Shown in pieces: positions 1 through 8,273 of a stretch of DNA of 64,000 bases. The stretch's first letter is position 1. Every line of letters begins with the position of its first letter. The notes below the pieces were generated by a model that worked only from the letters and a program-made list of their open reading frames with translations, searched no databases and had not been told where the DNA came from. The position numbers and the translations under genes are program-made. Source of the stretch: Clostridia bacterium (GTDB taxonomy: Bacteria > Bacillota > Clostridia > Christensenellales > Borkfalkiaceae); the NCBI GenBank assembly GCA_017457225.1, contig JAFTHW010000023.1, positions 53,730-117,729 of the forward strand, read 5' to 3'.

Positions 1-55
1 CGCTATCGTCCAGAAGCCTCGTAATTTTCTCCACGTTTTCGTATTTCTTTGCCAT
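1..55 (-). CDS. infB: Translation initiation factor IF-2, N-terminal fragment
   Basis: Only the first 18 codons are in the window; the start ATG is at 55-53 and the gene leaves the left edge. The visible residues (MAKKYENVEKIT...) are too few to identify the protein by themselves. The call rests on gene order: rimP-nusA-rnpM-L7Ae-like is followed by infB in most Firmicutes, and this ORF begins 4 bases after the L7Ae-like stop codon. IF-2 is the GTPase that brings fMet-tRNA to the 30S subunit. Confidence 0.6.
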   Translation of the reverse strand, partial: MAKKYENVEKITRLLDDS

Positions 56-59
56 AGGT

Positions 60-392
60 TCAGTTGTTTCCTCCCGAATATAATTTGAATTGAGGCTCGC
101 TTTCCAAGGCAACAAGTATCGCCTCAGCGAGGTTTTTATCTTTAATCGCCACCGCTTTCACCGCAGGTCGGCATACCATTTCTCCCAAAACGTTCTCTTT
201 TGCTATCAAAACCGCACAGGAGAATTTGTCTTTCGCTTTCTCTACGTTCTTCAACGAATTCAGCGAAAGCTTTTCGTCTACAACGATCAAGAATACTCCC
301 TTTCTCTCCGACTCAATATTATCCACCCCAAATATAATCTTTCGGGCGCGAATACTGAAACCGAGATACGTTTCGATCTTACTTTTCCCCAC
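60..392 (-). CDS. L7Ae-family ribosome-associated RNA-binding protein (YlxQ-like)
   Basis: A 110-residue single-domain protein of the L7Ae/L30e/Gadd45 fold. The N-terminal stretch with SIRARKIIFGVDNIE and the following hydrophobic strand (FLIVVDEKLS) match YlxQ-type proteins, which bind kink-turn RNAs. Its start overlaps the end of the upstream rnpM gene by 14 bases and infB follows 4 bases after its stop, which is the standard nusA-operon position. The exact cellular role of YlxQ is not settled. Length is normal for the family (about 100 residues). Confidence 0.85.
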   Translation of the reverse strand: MGKSKIETYLGFSIRARKIIFGVDNIESERKGVFLIVVDEKLSLNSLKNVEKAKDKFSCAVLIAKENVLGEMVCRPAVKAVAIKDKNLAEAILVALESEPQFKLYSGGNN

Positions 393-651
393 AGAGTTCC
401 TCCTTTACGCCCAAATATACTTCTTGAGCGACGTCCGTGGAAAACGCCTTGTGTAACAGTTTTTTATCGCTTAGTTTTTTCAGGCAGGTTTCCTCATTGC
501 AAATATACGCGCCTCTACCTGCCGCTTTCCCGGAAAAGTCCGCAAAAATCTCTCCGCCCGCGTTTTTGACGACGCGGATCATTTCTTTTTTCGGTTTCAT
601 TTCCCGACACGCAATACACATTCTCATCGGTACTGCATTTTTCTTCGCCAT
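379..651 (-). CDS. rnpM: RNase P modulator RnpM (YlxR, DUF448)
   Basis: A 90-residue protein carrying the YlxR signature near the N-terminus (residues about 9-17, MRMCIACRE), a basic RVVK segment and the conserved GRGAYIC stretch around residue 45. YlxR proteins bind RNA; the B. subtilis homologue was described as a modulator of RNase P (established knowledge). It lies 22 bases after nusA and overlaps the L7Ae-like gene, so it is part of the nusA-infB operon. Length and cysteine positions are typical. Confidence 0.88.
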   Translation of the reverse strand: MAKKNAVPMRMCIACREMKPKKEMIRVVKNAGGEIFADFSGKAAGRGAYICNEETCLKKLSDKKLLHKAFSTDVAQEVYLGVKEELCGEK

Positions 652-673
652 TTCCGCTTCTCCTAAACGTCTG

Positions 674-1792
674 TTATTCTTCGGTTACTTCTTCGGATTC
701 GTATTCTTCCGTTTCCATTTCCGCTCTTTCAATCTCCGCAAGCACTTCCGCCGCTTCGGGAGAAGAAGCGCTCTTCACGTCGATCTTCCAGCCCGTCAAA
801 CGAGCCGCCAAACGCGCGTTCTGACCGTCTCTACCAATCGCAAGGGACAACTTATCGTCGGGCACGATCGCCATCGCGCTGCGCTCGCCTTTTGCCGTAA
901 CCGATAAAACGGTCGCAGGGGACAACGCCTTGTAAATGAACGCCAAAGGATCTTCACTCCAAAGGATAATATCAATTTTTTCGCCGCCGAGTTCTTCTAC
1001 GACCGCATTCACTCTTGCGCCGCGGTTACCTACACAAGCGCCCACAGCGTCTACGCGCGCGTCGTTGGAGAAGATCGCCATCTTGGTACGGTGACCAGCT
1101 TCGCGAGCGATCTCTTTGATCTCTACGATACCCTGTGCGATTTCGGGGACTTGTTCCTCGAAGAGTTTCTTGACCAAACCCTGCGCTGTACGGGAAACGA
1201 CAATTTGCGAATTTCTTCCGCTGTTTCTGACGCGCTTTACGAACACTTTCAGTCTGTCGCCAACCGCATATCTTTCGTTGGGAGCTCTGTCCTGAGGAGG
1301 CATCACACCCTCGATCTTCTTATCGCCAAGCTCTACGTACACGTTGCGTTCGTCGATCTTACGGATCACACCCTCCATCAACTCGCCCTCTTTATCCGAG
1401 AATGCGGAGAACGTGCTATCCCGTTCCGCTTCGTGCAATTTTTGCAAAATTACCTGCTTTGCCGTCTGCGCCGCAATACGTCCGAAATCCTTGGGAATAA
1501 AATTCTTGACAATCGTATCGCCTACTTTATAATCGGGATTCAGTTCCTGCGCGTCCTCCAAAGAAATTTCCTTGTCTTTATCCGTTACTTCTTCTACGAC
1601 GTAACGGGTAGCGCTGAACTCGATCGTACCGTTTTCCGCGTCAAGCGCAACGGACACTTCCGCGCCGCCGTCAAACTGCTTTTTATACGCGGACGCAAGC
1701 GCGTTTTGAAGCGTTTCGATAAACGCCTCTTCGCTGATTCCCTTTTCTCTTACCAATTCGGTGAGCGCCGCAAAAAATTCCTTGTTTTCCAT
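674..1792 (-). CDS. nusA: Transcription termination/antitermination factor NusA
   Basis: A 372-residue NusA: N-terminal RNA-polymerase-binding domain (residues 1 to about 125), an S1 domain (about 135-200, with EGVIRKIDERNVYVELG) and two KH domains (about 205-350), including the diagnostic GACVGNRGARV and AIGRDGQNARLA GXXG loops. It ends in a short acidic tail (EEYESEEVTEE) and lacks the C-terminal acidic repeats of proteobacterial NusA, as expected for Firmicutes. It modulates pausing, termination and rRNA antitermination. It follows rimP with an 83-base gap and precedes rnpM. Confidence 0.97.
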   Translation of the reverse strand: MENKEFFAALTELVREKGISEEAFIETLQNALASAYKKQFDGGAEVSVALDAENGTIEFSATRYVVEEVTDKDKEISLEDAQELNPDYKVGDTIVKNFIPKDFGRIAAQTAKQVILQKLHEAERDSTFSAFSDKEGELMEGVIRKIDERNVYVELGDKKIEGVMPPQDRAPNERYAVGDRLKVFVKRVRNSGRNSQIVVSRTAQGLVKKLFEEQVPEIAQGIVEIKEIAREAGHRTKMAIFSNDARVDAVGACVGNRGARVNAVVEELGGEKIDIILWSEDPLAFIYKALSPATVLSVTAKGERSAMAIVPDDKLSLAIGRDGQNARLAARLTGWKIDVKSASSPEAAEVLAEIERAEMETEEYESEEVTEE

Positions 1793-1875
1793 TTTTTCTA
1801 AATCTCCTGTTTGATTTTTCTGTGTTTCCCTGTATTTTGAACTCCCCTATGGGAAAATCCGTTCCGTGTTATCCT

Positions 1876-2346
1876 TTAAAAATCGAACTCGATCGCCCGA
1901 CAAATCTTCGCGATCTTTGCCTTTTCCAATTTCATCGTTTCGCCGTTTTCTTCCAGCTCTACGCAATGCTCGTCATAGCCTACGAGCTTCGCCTCGAAAA
2001 ACTTTCTGCCTTTGAGCGGCGCAAACAGCTTCACTTCTACTTTTTCGCCCATACACTTGTTATAATCCCGTTCAGTCTTCAACGGTCTGTCCAACCCGGG
2101 ACTGGAAACGTTGAGCGTATACGACGCGCCGAACGTAGGATCTACTTCGTCGAGTACGGGATCGATCGCCCGATGGAATTTCTCGCAAGTGTTCAAATCC
2201 ACGCCACCCTCCATATCCACGTCGATATAGACCGTGAGCGCAGGCTCTCTACCTTGTTTGAATTCGATCTCCACGATCTCGATCCCCATTTCTTCCGCAA
2301 TGGGCAAAAGCGCTTTTTCGATTTCTTCAATGGGCTTGATTTTCAT
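1876..2346 (-). CDS. rimP: Ribosome maturation factor RimP
   Basis: A 156-residue RimP (YlxS family), needed for 30S subunit assembly. The N-terminal domain carries GIEIVEIEFKQG and LTVYIDVDMEGGVDLN, and the conserved junction VSSPGLDRPLK is at about residues 80-90, followed by the C-terminal SH3-like domain. It is the first gene of the rimP-nusA-rnpM-ylxQ-infB operon; a promoter at 2425-2453 and a leader hairpin at 2370-2397 lie just upstream. A GGGGAAG stretch precedes the ATG. Confidence 0.96.
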   Translation of the reverse strand: MKIKPIEEIEKALLPIAEEMGIEIVEIEFKQGREPALTVYIDVDMEGGVDLNTCEKFHRAIDPVLDEVDPTFGASYTLNVSSPGLDRPLKTERDYNKCMGEKVEVKLFAPLKGRKFFEAKLVGYDEHCVELEENGETMKLEKAKIAKICRAIEFDF

Positions 2347-2369
2347 TCTTTCTTCCCCTTATACGATGA

Positions 2370-2397
2370 TTGAGAGTGGCGGAACTGCCACTCTCAA
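2370..2397 (-). promoter_or_regulatory. Leader hairpin upstream of rimP
   Basis: Perfect 11-bp inverted repeat (arms TTGAGAGTGGC and GCCACTCTCAA, 6-base loop) in the 5' untranslated region between the mapped promoter and the rimP start. It is not followed by a T-run on the minus strand, so it is not a simple terminator. From memory, B. subtilis and other Firmicutes have a similar GAGTGGG/CCCACTC hairpin ahead of rimP; this suggests a conserved leader element, but I cannot verify the comparison here. Confidence 0.7.
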
Positions 2398-2424
2398 TAA
2401 CCATAAGCATTATTAAGTATCTTT

Positions 2425-2453
2425 ATTATACCATTGTCCTTTGCAATTTGCAA
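2425..2453 (-). promoter_or_regulatory. SigA-type promoter of the rimP-nusA operon
   Basis: Minus strand: -35 TTGCAA (2448-2453), 17-bp spacer, -10 TATAAT (2425-2430). Transcription would start near 2418, giving a leader of about 70 bases that contains the hairpin at 2370-2397. Confidence 0.8.
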
Positions 2454-2492
2454 GTGTTTTAAGCAACTTTTTCCAATTTTTCTTCTTGAAAA

Positions 2493-3746
2493 TTACTCTT
2501 CGCCTGCCGTTTCCCCGTCGTTTGCTGGATATTCGGCGGTCGTTTCGATATAAAGTCCCGTAACGTAAAAGCTGTATTCCGATTGTGTCCTAAGGTATAC
2601 CGAAACCAATGATCCGCATTGAACATACTGCGGACTCTGTCCAAACCAACCCCACCAATCTAATAATACTCCAAGAGAAATTGTGACTTTTTGCCAAGTT
2701 TGAGCAACTTTATAGTCGACGCCTGAATGCCCAGGATATTTCAAAGAAGCTTGTTCCGTCGCCATCCATATGTACAAGCATAGATTGGCACTCGGATCTT
2801 TTTGATACAAATTTTCATAATATTTTTTATCGTGCTTTGCATCAATCGCAATTCCGTTGACTTGATCACAATCTACTTTTGCTGTAACTCTATATACGTC
2901 GTTTCTTCCCGCAAACTCGGACAAATACGCAATCTCACCGTACGCATCGCTTCGCGCTCCGTTCTTCACGTAATACGCGTCCGAAAGATCCTCGCCAACG
3001 ACGTTCCATATCCATTCTGATTCTTCTTCGCCGCTCGTTTCCACCGAACTTTCCTCTTCGGAATCCACCGTTCCCTCCGAACTTTCCTCCAACGAAGATT
3101 CTACCGTCGAACTTTCTTCTTGGGACGATTCAAACACAACAGAACTTTCAACGTCAGAGGATTCTACTTCGCTGGAATTTTCCGTTTTGGAAGATTCTAT
3201 TTCGCTGGAATTTTCAATCTCCGACGATTCTTCAGAGGATTCTATTTCGCTAGAACTTTCAACTTCCGACGAGTCTTCTGATGACTCGGTTTCGCTAGAG
3301 CTTTCCAACTCGGAGGAAGCTTCTGAGGATTCTACTGCGCTAGAACTTTCAACTTCCGACGAGGCTTCCGAAGATTCCGCTGCGCTAGAACTTTCGACTT
3401 CCGATGAGGCTTCAGAGGATTCGGTTTCGCTAGAGTTTTCCAACTCGGAGGAAGCTTCTGAGGATTCCGTAAAAGATTCCGACTCGGTAGAAGACTCTAA
3501 TTCGGAACTTTCTTCCGACGTTTCTTGTACGAGCGAACTTTCCACGCCAACAGAAGATTGAGCGGCTTCACTCTCCGCTTCGGACGAAACCGTTTCCGAA
3601 CTCGCAGACCCATAACTTTCTTCCACGCTCGACGAGAAAGCGGAAGAACTTTCCAAACCGCCGCCTGTACAGCCGAGCGCTGCGCCGAAGCAAGCCCAAA
3701 CGACCAAGCATAATGTCATTAGCAGCGTTCTTTTGATTGCTTTCAT
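2493..3746 (-). CDS. Surface lipoprotein with Ser/Glu-rich repeat stalk
   Basis: A 417-residue predicted lipoprotein. It has an N-terminal basic/hydrophobic signal ending at a lipobox-like ALGC (Cys about residue 26), a long low-complexity Ser/Glu stalk to about residue 245 containing six 15-residue repeats of the form ESSEASSExESSSxx, then a folded C-terminal domain (about 250-405) rich in Tyr and Trp (DYKVAQTWQKVTISLGVLL). I do not recognise that domain; it could be a carbohydrate-binding jelly roll. I chose the start at 3746 because the AGGAG at 3756-3760 sits 9 bases before it; the upstream ATG at 3755 directly abuts AGGAG. It shares stalk style with the lipoproteins at 59.9-64 kb. Confidence 0.75.
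   Translation of the reverse strand: MKAIKRTLLMTLCLVVWACFGAALGCTGGGLESSSAFSSSVEESYGSASSETVSSEAESEAAQSSVGVESSLVQETSEESSELESSTESESFTESSEASSELENSSETESSEASSEVESSSAAESSEASSEVESSSAVESSEASSELESSSETESSEDSSEVESSSEIESSEESSEIENSSEIESSKTENSSEVESSDVESSVVFESSQEESSTVESSLEESSEGTVDSEEESSVETSGEEESEWIWNVVGEDLSDAYYVKNGARSDAYGEIAYLSEFAGRNDVYRVTAKVDCDQVNGIAIDAKHDKKYYENLYQKDPSANLCLYIWMATEQASLKYPGHSGVDYKVAQTWQKVTISLGVLLDWWGWFGQSPQYVQCGSLVSVYLRTQSEYSFYVTGLYIETTAEYPANDGETAGEE
3193..3462 (-). repeat. 45-bp minisatellite coding the Ser/Glu stalk
   Basis: Six consecutive 45-bp units (starting at 3193, 3238, 3283, 3328, 3373 and 3418) encode 15-residue Ser/Glu repeats in the lipoprotein. Units alternate between two sub-types, so recombination between them would change stalk length in frame. 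Flanking sequence contains more degenerate copies on both sides. Confidence 0.85.
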
Positions 3747-3769
3747 CTTTTGCATCTCCTAAACTTCTA

Positions 3770-5347
3770 TTACAGCGGTAATTTTCCTTTGGCTTTTACC
3801 AATTCGATAAAGACTTTCGCCGTTACGCAAGCATCGTCAAACGCGCGGTGATGGTTAAACGTGAATCCGTAATAATCTGCCACACTGTTCAGCTTATAAT
3901 TGGGTAAAAGTCCTCTTAAAACGTCCTGCGCCAACGTCAAAGTATCGTATTGCTTCTTTTCAAACGAATATCCGCTTTGTTCGCCGTAATATTGCAGGAA
4001 ACGGTAATCGAAATTAACGTTATGTCCCACAAGATACGCTCCGTCCGTGAATTTACAAAAATCGGCAAGAACTTTGTCTATTTCAGGCGCTCCCACCAAG
4101 TCTTCGTCTTGAATGCCCGTCAATTCAATAATTTGTGGCGGCAACTTTTCGTTACAAGCAACGAATGTGGAAAATTTTTCCGTCAACTCCCCGCCGACGA
4201 TTTTTACCGCGCCCAACTCGATAATCTTATCCATTCTGCCCATCGCGGGATTGTTATTGAGCCCCGTCGTTTCCATATCGAACACAACGAAAACGTTGTC
4301 TTTGATCGCCGACGGTTTCTCCAACGAATCAAACAACCCTGCCTGCGTATAATCCACGTAAGGCTCGGGAAATACCGTATGGTAAAATTTAGGAACGGGC
4401 TTGCCCTTTTTCGCTACGGGAGTAAACCCTTCGGGCGGCTCACCGTAATTGATTTTAGCAGTTTTGAATCCACTCCGTCCGTTATATTCCTCATTCTCGC
4501 CAAGGAGTACAATTTTATCCCCCGTTTTTAACTCTAAAATTTTATCGACCGTCGCTTTCTTGGGGAAATACGTTGTTCTTAGAGTCCCCGTTCCGTCCGT
4601 CAAGGAAACGGAAAAACGGGATTTTTCCACGTCCTCGTTGGTTTTTTCGTTATGTTTTACGTATTTCTTTTCTTCAATATACGTAATCGTTCCGCATACG
4701 GCGAAAGTGCCCTCCGCCTTGTCGATATCCGCGATATACACCGCCGTAGTGGGAATAAAGTCCGCTCCGTCGATCTTTCTAAAATTACAAATGGGGAATT
4801 TGCGGAGCTCGAAATAAGTATCCTCTTCTTGCAATTCTATCTCTTCGTCCAGGAGTTCTTGCCCGAGCTCTTCTTTTTCTACGATACGCACGTTTCCATA
4901 GAACGTACCGCAATACCCCTCGGACAGGTACGCGCTGACTTCGTCCAAAATCTTTCCGGACGTGAATAACGTCTGCTCGCCCGAAGCGATATTTACATAA
5001 AAATGCGCGCCGCTGGAAAGAAGCTCCACCTCCACGTCGTCCTCTCCCAAAAACGCCGCAGCGGCAGGAAATTTTTTAGAGATAAATTCAAAAATTTTCC
5101 GCTTGATCATTCCCTCATCGGGCGTACGCTTCACGATTCGGATTTTGGCTTCCAGCCCCTCGGGAACGTATTTTTTCGCAACCGCGAGCGCGTTCTTTTC
5201 ATCGAAAATCGTGTACGCTCGATCGGTGACGAGAAACAATTCCGCCAATTTCCTTCGTTTCGTCACGACGATCCCTGCGACGATTGCGTTTTTCAATCCG
5301 TCGTTTTCACGGATCTCTTTTAAAAATTCGTCAACTCTGCCCGTCAT
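3770..5347 (-). CDS. PolC-like N-terminal/OB plus DEDDh exonuclease, no polymerase core
   Basis: A 525-residue protein in the chromosomal place where many Firmicutes carry polC (between ispG and rimP). Residues 1 to about 190 resemble the PolC N-terminal domain, about 195-310 an OB-fold (CGTITYIEEKKYV, SVSLTDGTGTLRTTYF), and about 350-520 a complete DEDDh 3'-5' exonuclease: FDMETTGL (D357, E359), GHNVNFDYRFL and HRAFDDACVTAK. PolC is normally about 1430 residues with PHP and polymerase domains around and after the exonuclease; both are absent and the next gene starts 23 bases after the stop. The start overlaps the ispG end by 17 bases. It may be a proofreading subunit or a separate nuclease; the function is inferred. 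Confidence 0.75.
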   Translation of the reverse strand: MTGRVDEFLKEIRENDGLKNAIVAGIVVTKRRKLAELFLVTDRAYTIFDEKNALAVAKKYVPEGLEAKIRIVKRTPDEGMIKRKIFEFISKKFPAAAAFLGEDDVEVELLSSGAHFYVNIASGEQTLFTSGKILDEVSAYLSEGYCGTFYGNVRIVEKEELGQELLDEEIELQEEDTYFELRKFPICNFRKIDGADFIPTTAVYIADIDKAEGTFAVCGTITYIEEKKYVKHNEKTNEDVEKSRFSVSLTDGTGTLRTTYFPKKATVDKILELKTGDKIVLLGENEEYNGRSGFKTAKINYGEPPEGFTPVAKKGKPVPKFYHTVFPEPYVDYTQAGLFDSLEKPSAIKDNVFVVFDMETTGLNNNPAMGRMDKIIELGAVKIVGGELTEKFSTFVACNEKLPPQIIELTGIQDEDLVGAPEIDKVLADFCKFTDGAYLVGHNVNFDYRFLQYYGEQSGYSFEKKQYDTLTLAQDVLRGLLPNYKLNSVADYYGFTFNHHRAFDDACVTAKVFIELVKAKGKLPL

Positions 5348-6395
5348 TCAATAGCAACCTTATTTCCTTAAAAAATTCTTCTTCCGCGTCTTTTTCCAAG
5401 ACTTTCTTATACGCCGCTCCTTTCTTAAAAATCAAGCAAGCCCCGTTTCCGCCTGCGATTCCCAAATCCGCGTCCTTCGCTTCCCCAGGTCCGTTTACCA
5501 CGCAACCCATCACAGCAATCTTTGCTTTTTTAGAATAAAAACGCACGTACTCCGTCACTTTATTTGCCAATTCCATACTCTCCCACGAGCAACGTCCGCA
5601 AGTGGGACAGGAAACGACTTCTACGTAGTTCTCGTCCAAACCGCAAGCCCGCAAAATCTGCTTCGCCGCCGCAATTTCCCGAACGGGATCGTCCGTCAAA
5701 GACACCCGAATCGTATCCCCGATTCCCTGCAACAACAACGCGCCGATTCCCACCGAACTCTTCACGATCCCCGCTTCCGTCGTGCCCGCTTCCGTCACAC
5801 CGACGTGCAACGGATACGCGCATTTTTGAGCAAGCGTTTCGTACGCCTCCACTGTCAAAGGAACGGAAGAAGCTTTTACGGAAACCACGATATCGTTAAC
5901 CCCGAACTTTTCCAAAATTCCGACGTTATATAACGCGCTCTCCACAAGAGCTTCGGCGCTTCTGCCGTATTTCTCCAAAAAACGCGGCTCGATACTCCCC
6001 GTATTCGCGCCGACCCGAACGGGAATTTGATGGCGTTTGATACATTCCGCTACGTAGCGAATCTCCGATTCACCGCCGATATTCCCGGGATTGATACGGA
6101 CTTTCGCCGCGCCGTTTTCAATCGCCGATACGGCGAGGTTGGGAGAAAAATGAATATCCGCAACAATCGGTATGTCCGCTTTTTCTACCAGCGTTTTCAA
6201 CGCGCTCGCATCCGCCTCGTCCGCAACCGCCACCCGAACCAACTCGCAACCCGCATCTTTTAAAGCAGTGATTTGCGCAAGCGTACGCTCGGTATCCGAG
6301 GTTTTGGTCGTTGTCATCGATTGGATTTTTATACGCTCGCCGCCACCGATGGCGATTCCACCCACGTATATTTTTTTCGTATCCTTTCTCTGCAT
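5331..6395 (-). CDS. ispG: 4-hydroxy-3-methylbut-2-enyl diphosphate synthase (GcpE)
   Basis: A 354-residue IspG, the [4Fe-4S] enzyme converting MEcPP to HMBPP in the non-mevalonate isoprenoid pathway. The TIM-barrel half starts with GGIAIGGGERIKIQSMTTT; the C-terminal iron-sulfur domain carries CPTCGRC (about residues 265-271) and GCVVNGPGEAKDADLGIAGG (third cluster Cys). Length is typical of the short bacterial form. It starts 4 bases after the nrdR stop with only a short AAGG before the ATG, suggesting translational coupling, and overlaps the PolC-like gene by 17 bases. Confidence 0.97.
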   Translation of the reverse strand: MQRKDTKKIYVGGIAIGGGERIKIQSMTTTKTSDTERTLAQITALKDAGCELVRVAVADEADASALKTLVEKADIPIVADIHFSPNLAVSAIENGAAKVRINPGNIGGESEIRYVAECIKRHQIPVRVGANTGSIEPRFLEKYGRSAEALVESALYNVGILEKFGVNDIVVSVKASSVPLTVEAYETLAQKCAYPLHVGVTEAGTTEAGIVKSSVGIGALLLQGIGDTIRVSLTDDPVREIAAAKQILRACGLDENYVEVVSCPTCGRCSWESMELANKVTEYVRFYSKKAKIAVMGCVVNGPGEAKDADLGIAGGNGACLIFKKGAAYKKVLEKDAEEEFFKEIRLLLNDGQS

Positions 6396-6399
6396 ATCC

Positions 6400-6879
6400 T
6401 TACGCCTTTTTGTCCGCCTTTTCTTCTTTGTCCGTTTTCATCATTTGTTTGAGCTCGGACATAAACGAAGAAAGATCCTTAAACGAGCGATAGACCGACG
6501 CATAGCGTACGTACGCCACTTCGTCCACTTTTTTCAAACGCTCCATCACCATTTCGCCGATCGTCTTGGTTGTGATTTCGCTCTCCATACTGTTATAAAC
6601 TTGCTTGGAAATATCCGCCACCATATCGTCAATCACCGACATCGGAACGGGACGTTTTTCACAGGATTTAATCACGCCGTTGCGGATCTTTTCCGCGTTA
6701 TAGGACTCCCTTGTGCCATTGTTTTTGACCACGAGTACGGGAGTCACTTCGATCGTTTCGTACGTCGTAAACCGTCTTCCGCAACCGATACATTCACGTC
6801 TTCGGCGAATGGTACGATCGTCTGCCGAACGGGAGTCGATTACTTTACTTTCCGTATAATTACAATACAAACACTTCAT
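6400..6879 (-). CDS. nrdR: Transcriptional repressor NrdR
   Basis: A 159-residue NrdR. The N-terminal zinc ribbon is visible as MKCLYCNY (CxxC) and CIGCGRRFTTYE (CxxC), followed by an ATP-cone domain (about residues 48-135; VLVVKNNGTRESYNAEKIRNG). NrdR binds (d)ATP and represses ribonucleotide reductase genes at NrdR boxes (established for the family). No ribonucleotide reductase gene is in this window, so its targets are elsewhere. It sits between rarA and ispG on the same strand. Confidence 0.96.
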   Translation of the reverse strand: MKCLYCNYTESKVIDSRSADDRTIRRRRECIGCGRRFTTYETIEVTPVLVVKNNGTRESYNAEKIRNGVIKSCEKRPVPMSVIDDMVADISKQVYNSMESEITTKTIGEMVMERLKKVDEVAYVRYASVYRSFKDLSSFMSELKQMMKTDKEEKADKKA

Positions 6880-6924
6880 AATACAATCCTTTTCAATGCG
6901 TACACGGTACGCCCCTTTCTTATC

Positions 6925-8232
6925 TTATCTTTTCTTTCCTTTGCGGCCACGAATCTCTTTCACTTCGTTTTCATACCCGTGATCACTCGGCGTATAATAT
7001 ATCTTATCTTTGAGGGAATCGGGCAAATATTGCTGTTCCACGTATCCACCGTAATTGTGGGGATACTTATATTGCTTGCTATTCGCCTTATCTTCTTTGC
7101 TCCCGAACGAATTGTCTTTTAAATACGGCGGAATATTATCGTCACGGGCTTGGATCGCATCCGCCTTCGCCGCGTACATCGCTTCCACGACCGTATTGCT
7201 CTTTTCCGCTTCACACACGTAAATGATCGCCTCCGACAGCGGAATCATCGCCTCGGGATACCCGATTCTCTCCAAAGCAAACATCGCCGACGTCGCGATC
7301 TGGAGCGCGCGGGGATCTGCCATTCCCACGTCCTCCGCCGAATGCACGACAAGCCGTCTTGCCACTATCATAGGATCGCAACCGCCTTCGATGAGCCGCA
7401 TCGCGTAATACAACGCCGCGTTCGCGTCGCTTCCACGCAAGGATTTACAGAACGCCGAAAGGAAATCATAATACGAATCCTCGTTATACGACAACGCTTT
7501 TCTTTGAATGGACTGTTCGGCATCCGCCAATGTAATCCGAACACACCCCTCGCCGTCGGGAGGAGTGGTCAGCGCCGCAAGCTCCAACGCGTTATACGCC
7601 GAGCGTAAATCGCCACCCGCCATTCTCGCGATATGTTCGATCGCTTCCTCATCTGCCGTTACGTTTTGTTTTCCAAGCCCTTTATGTCGATTTTTGATCG
7701 CTTTATACAGCGCGCCGCGAATATCCTCTTCCGTCAAATGCTTAAATTCAAATACCCGACATCTCGATACGATAGCGGGAGTCATAGACGCGTAAGGATT
7801 TTCCGTCGTTGAGCCGATGAATATGATCGTACCCTGTTCGATTGCAGGAAGCAGGGAATCGCTTTGCGTTTTGTTGAAACGGTGACACTCGTCGAGCATC
7901 AAATACGTACGTTTTCCGTACAGCTTTAAATTCTCCCGAGCGGTCTCCACCGCTTTTTTTACGTCTGCAACCCCTGCGTTGACTGCGTTCAATTTAATAA
8001 ATTCTCCGTTCGTACGGAGCGCGATGATATTGGCGAGCGTTGTTTTCCCGCAACCCGGAGGACCCCAAAAAATACAACTCCCCAAACGATCCGTCGCGAT
8101 CGCGCGACGCAACAACGAGCCTTCCGCTACAATATGGCTCTGCCCGATAAATTCGTCCAGCGAATTCGCACGCATACGTTCCGCAAGGGGTTTCGCCGTT
8201 TCTTCATTGTTGTTGAAATCGAATAAATCCAT
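6925..8232 (-). CDS. rarA: Replication-associated recombination protein A (AAA+ ATPase, MgsA/RarA)
   Basis: A 435-residue clamp-loader-like AAA+ ATPase acting at stalled forks. Visible: RMRANSLDEFIGQSHIV, Walker A GPPGCGKTTL (about residues 60-70), Walker B LMLDECHRF, sensor-1 IGSTTENPY, and the C-terminal MgsA domain (LVVHSAEDVGMADPRAL; DNSFGSKEDKANSKQY). I take the ATG at 8232, which has GAGG six bases upstream and gives the usual MDLFDF start; an in-frame GTG at 8271 has no ribosome site. Family length is about 420-445. Confidence 0.95.
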   Translation of the reverse strand: MDLFDFNNNEETAKPLAERMRANSLDEFIGQSHIVAEGSLLRRAIATDRLGSCIFWGPPGCGKTTLANIIALRTNGEFIKLNAVNAGVADVKKAVETARENLKLYGKRTYLMLDECHRFNKTQSDSLLPAIEQGTIIFIGSTTENPYASMTPAIVSRCRVFEFKHLTEEDIRGALYKAIKNRHKGLGKQNVTADEEAIEHIARMAGGDLRSAYNALELAALTTPPDGEGCVRITLADAEQSIQRKALSYNEDSYYDFLSAFCKSLRGSDANAALYYAMRLIEGGCDPMIVARRLVVHSAEDVGMADPRALQIATSAMFALERIGYPEAMIPLSEAIIYVCEAEKSNTVVEAMYAAKADAIQARDDNIPPYLKDNSFGSKEDKANSKQYKYPHNYGGYVEQQYLPDSLKDKIYYTPSDHGYENEVKEIRGRKGKKR

Positions 8233-8273
8233 ACCTGTCCTCTTCCGTAAATCTACGCTCAACGCGTACACGG

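Noticed and set aside
3187-3561. Plus-strand 124-codon Ser/Glu-rich open frame
   Set aside because: It is the antisense reading of the lipoprotein minisatellite, which is open on both strands because of its composition; no ribosome site or promoter.
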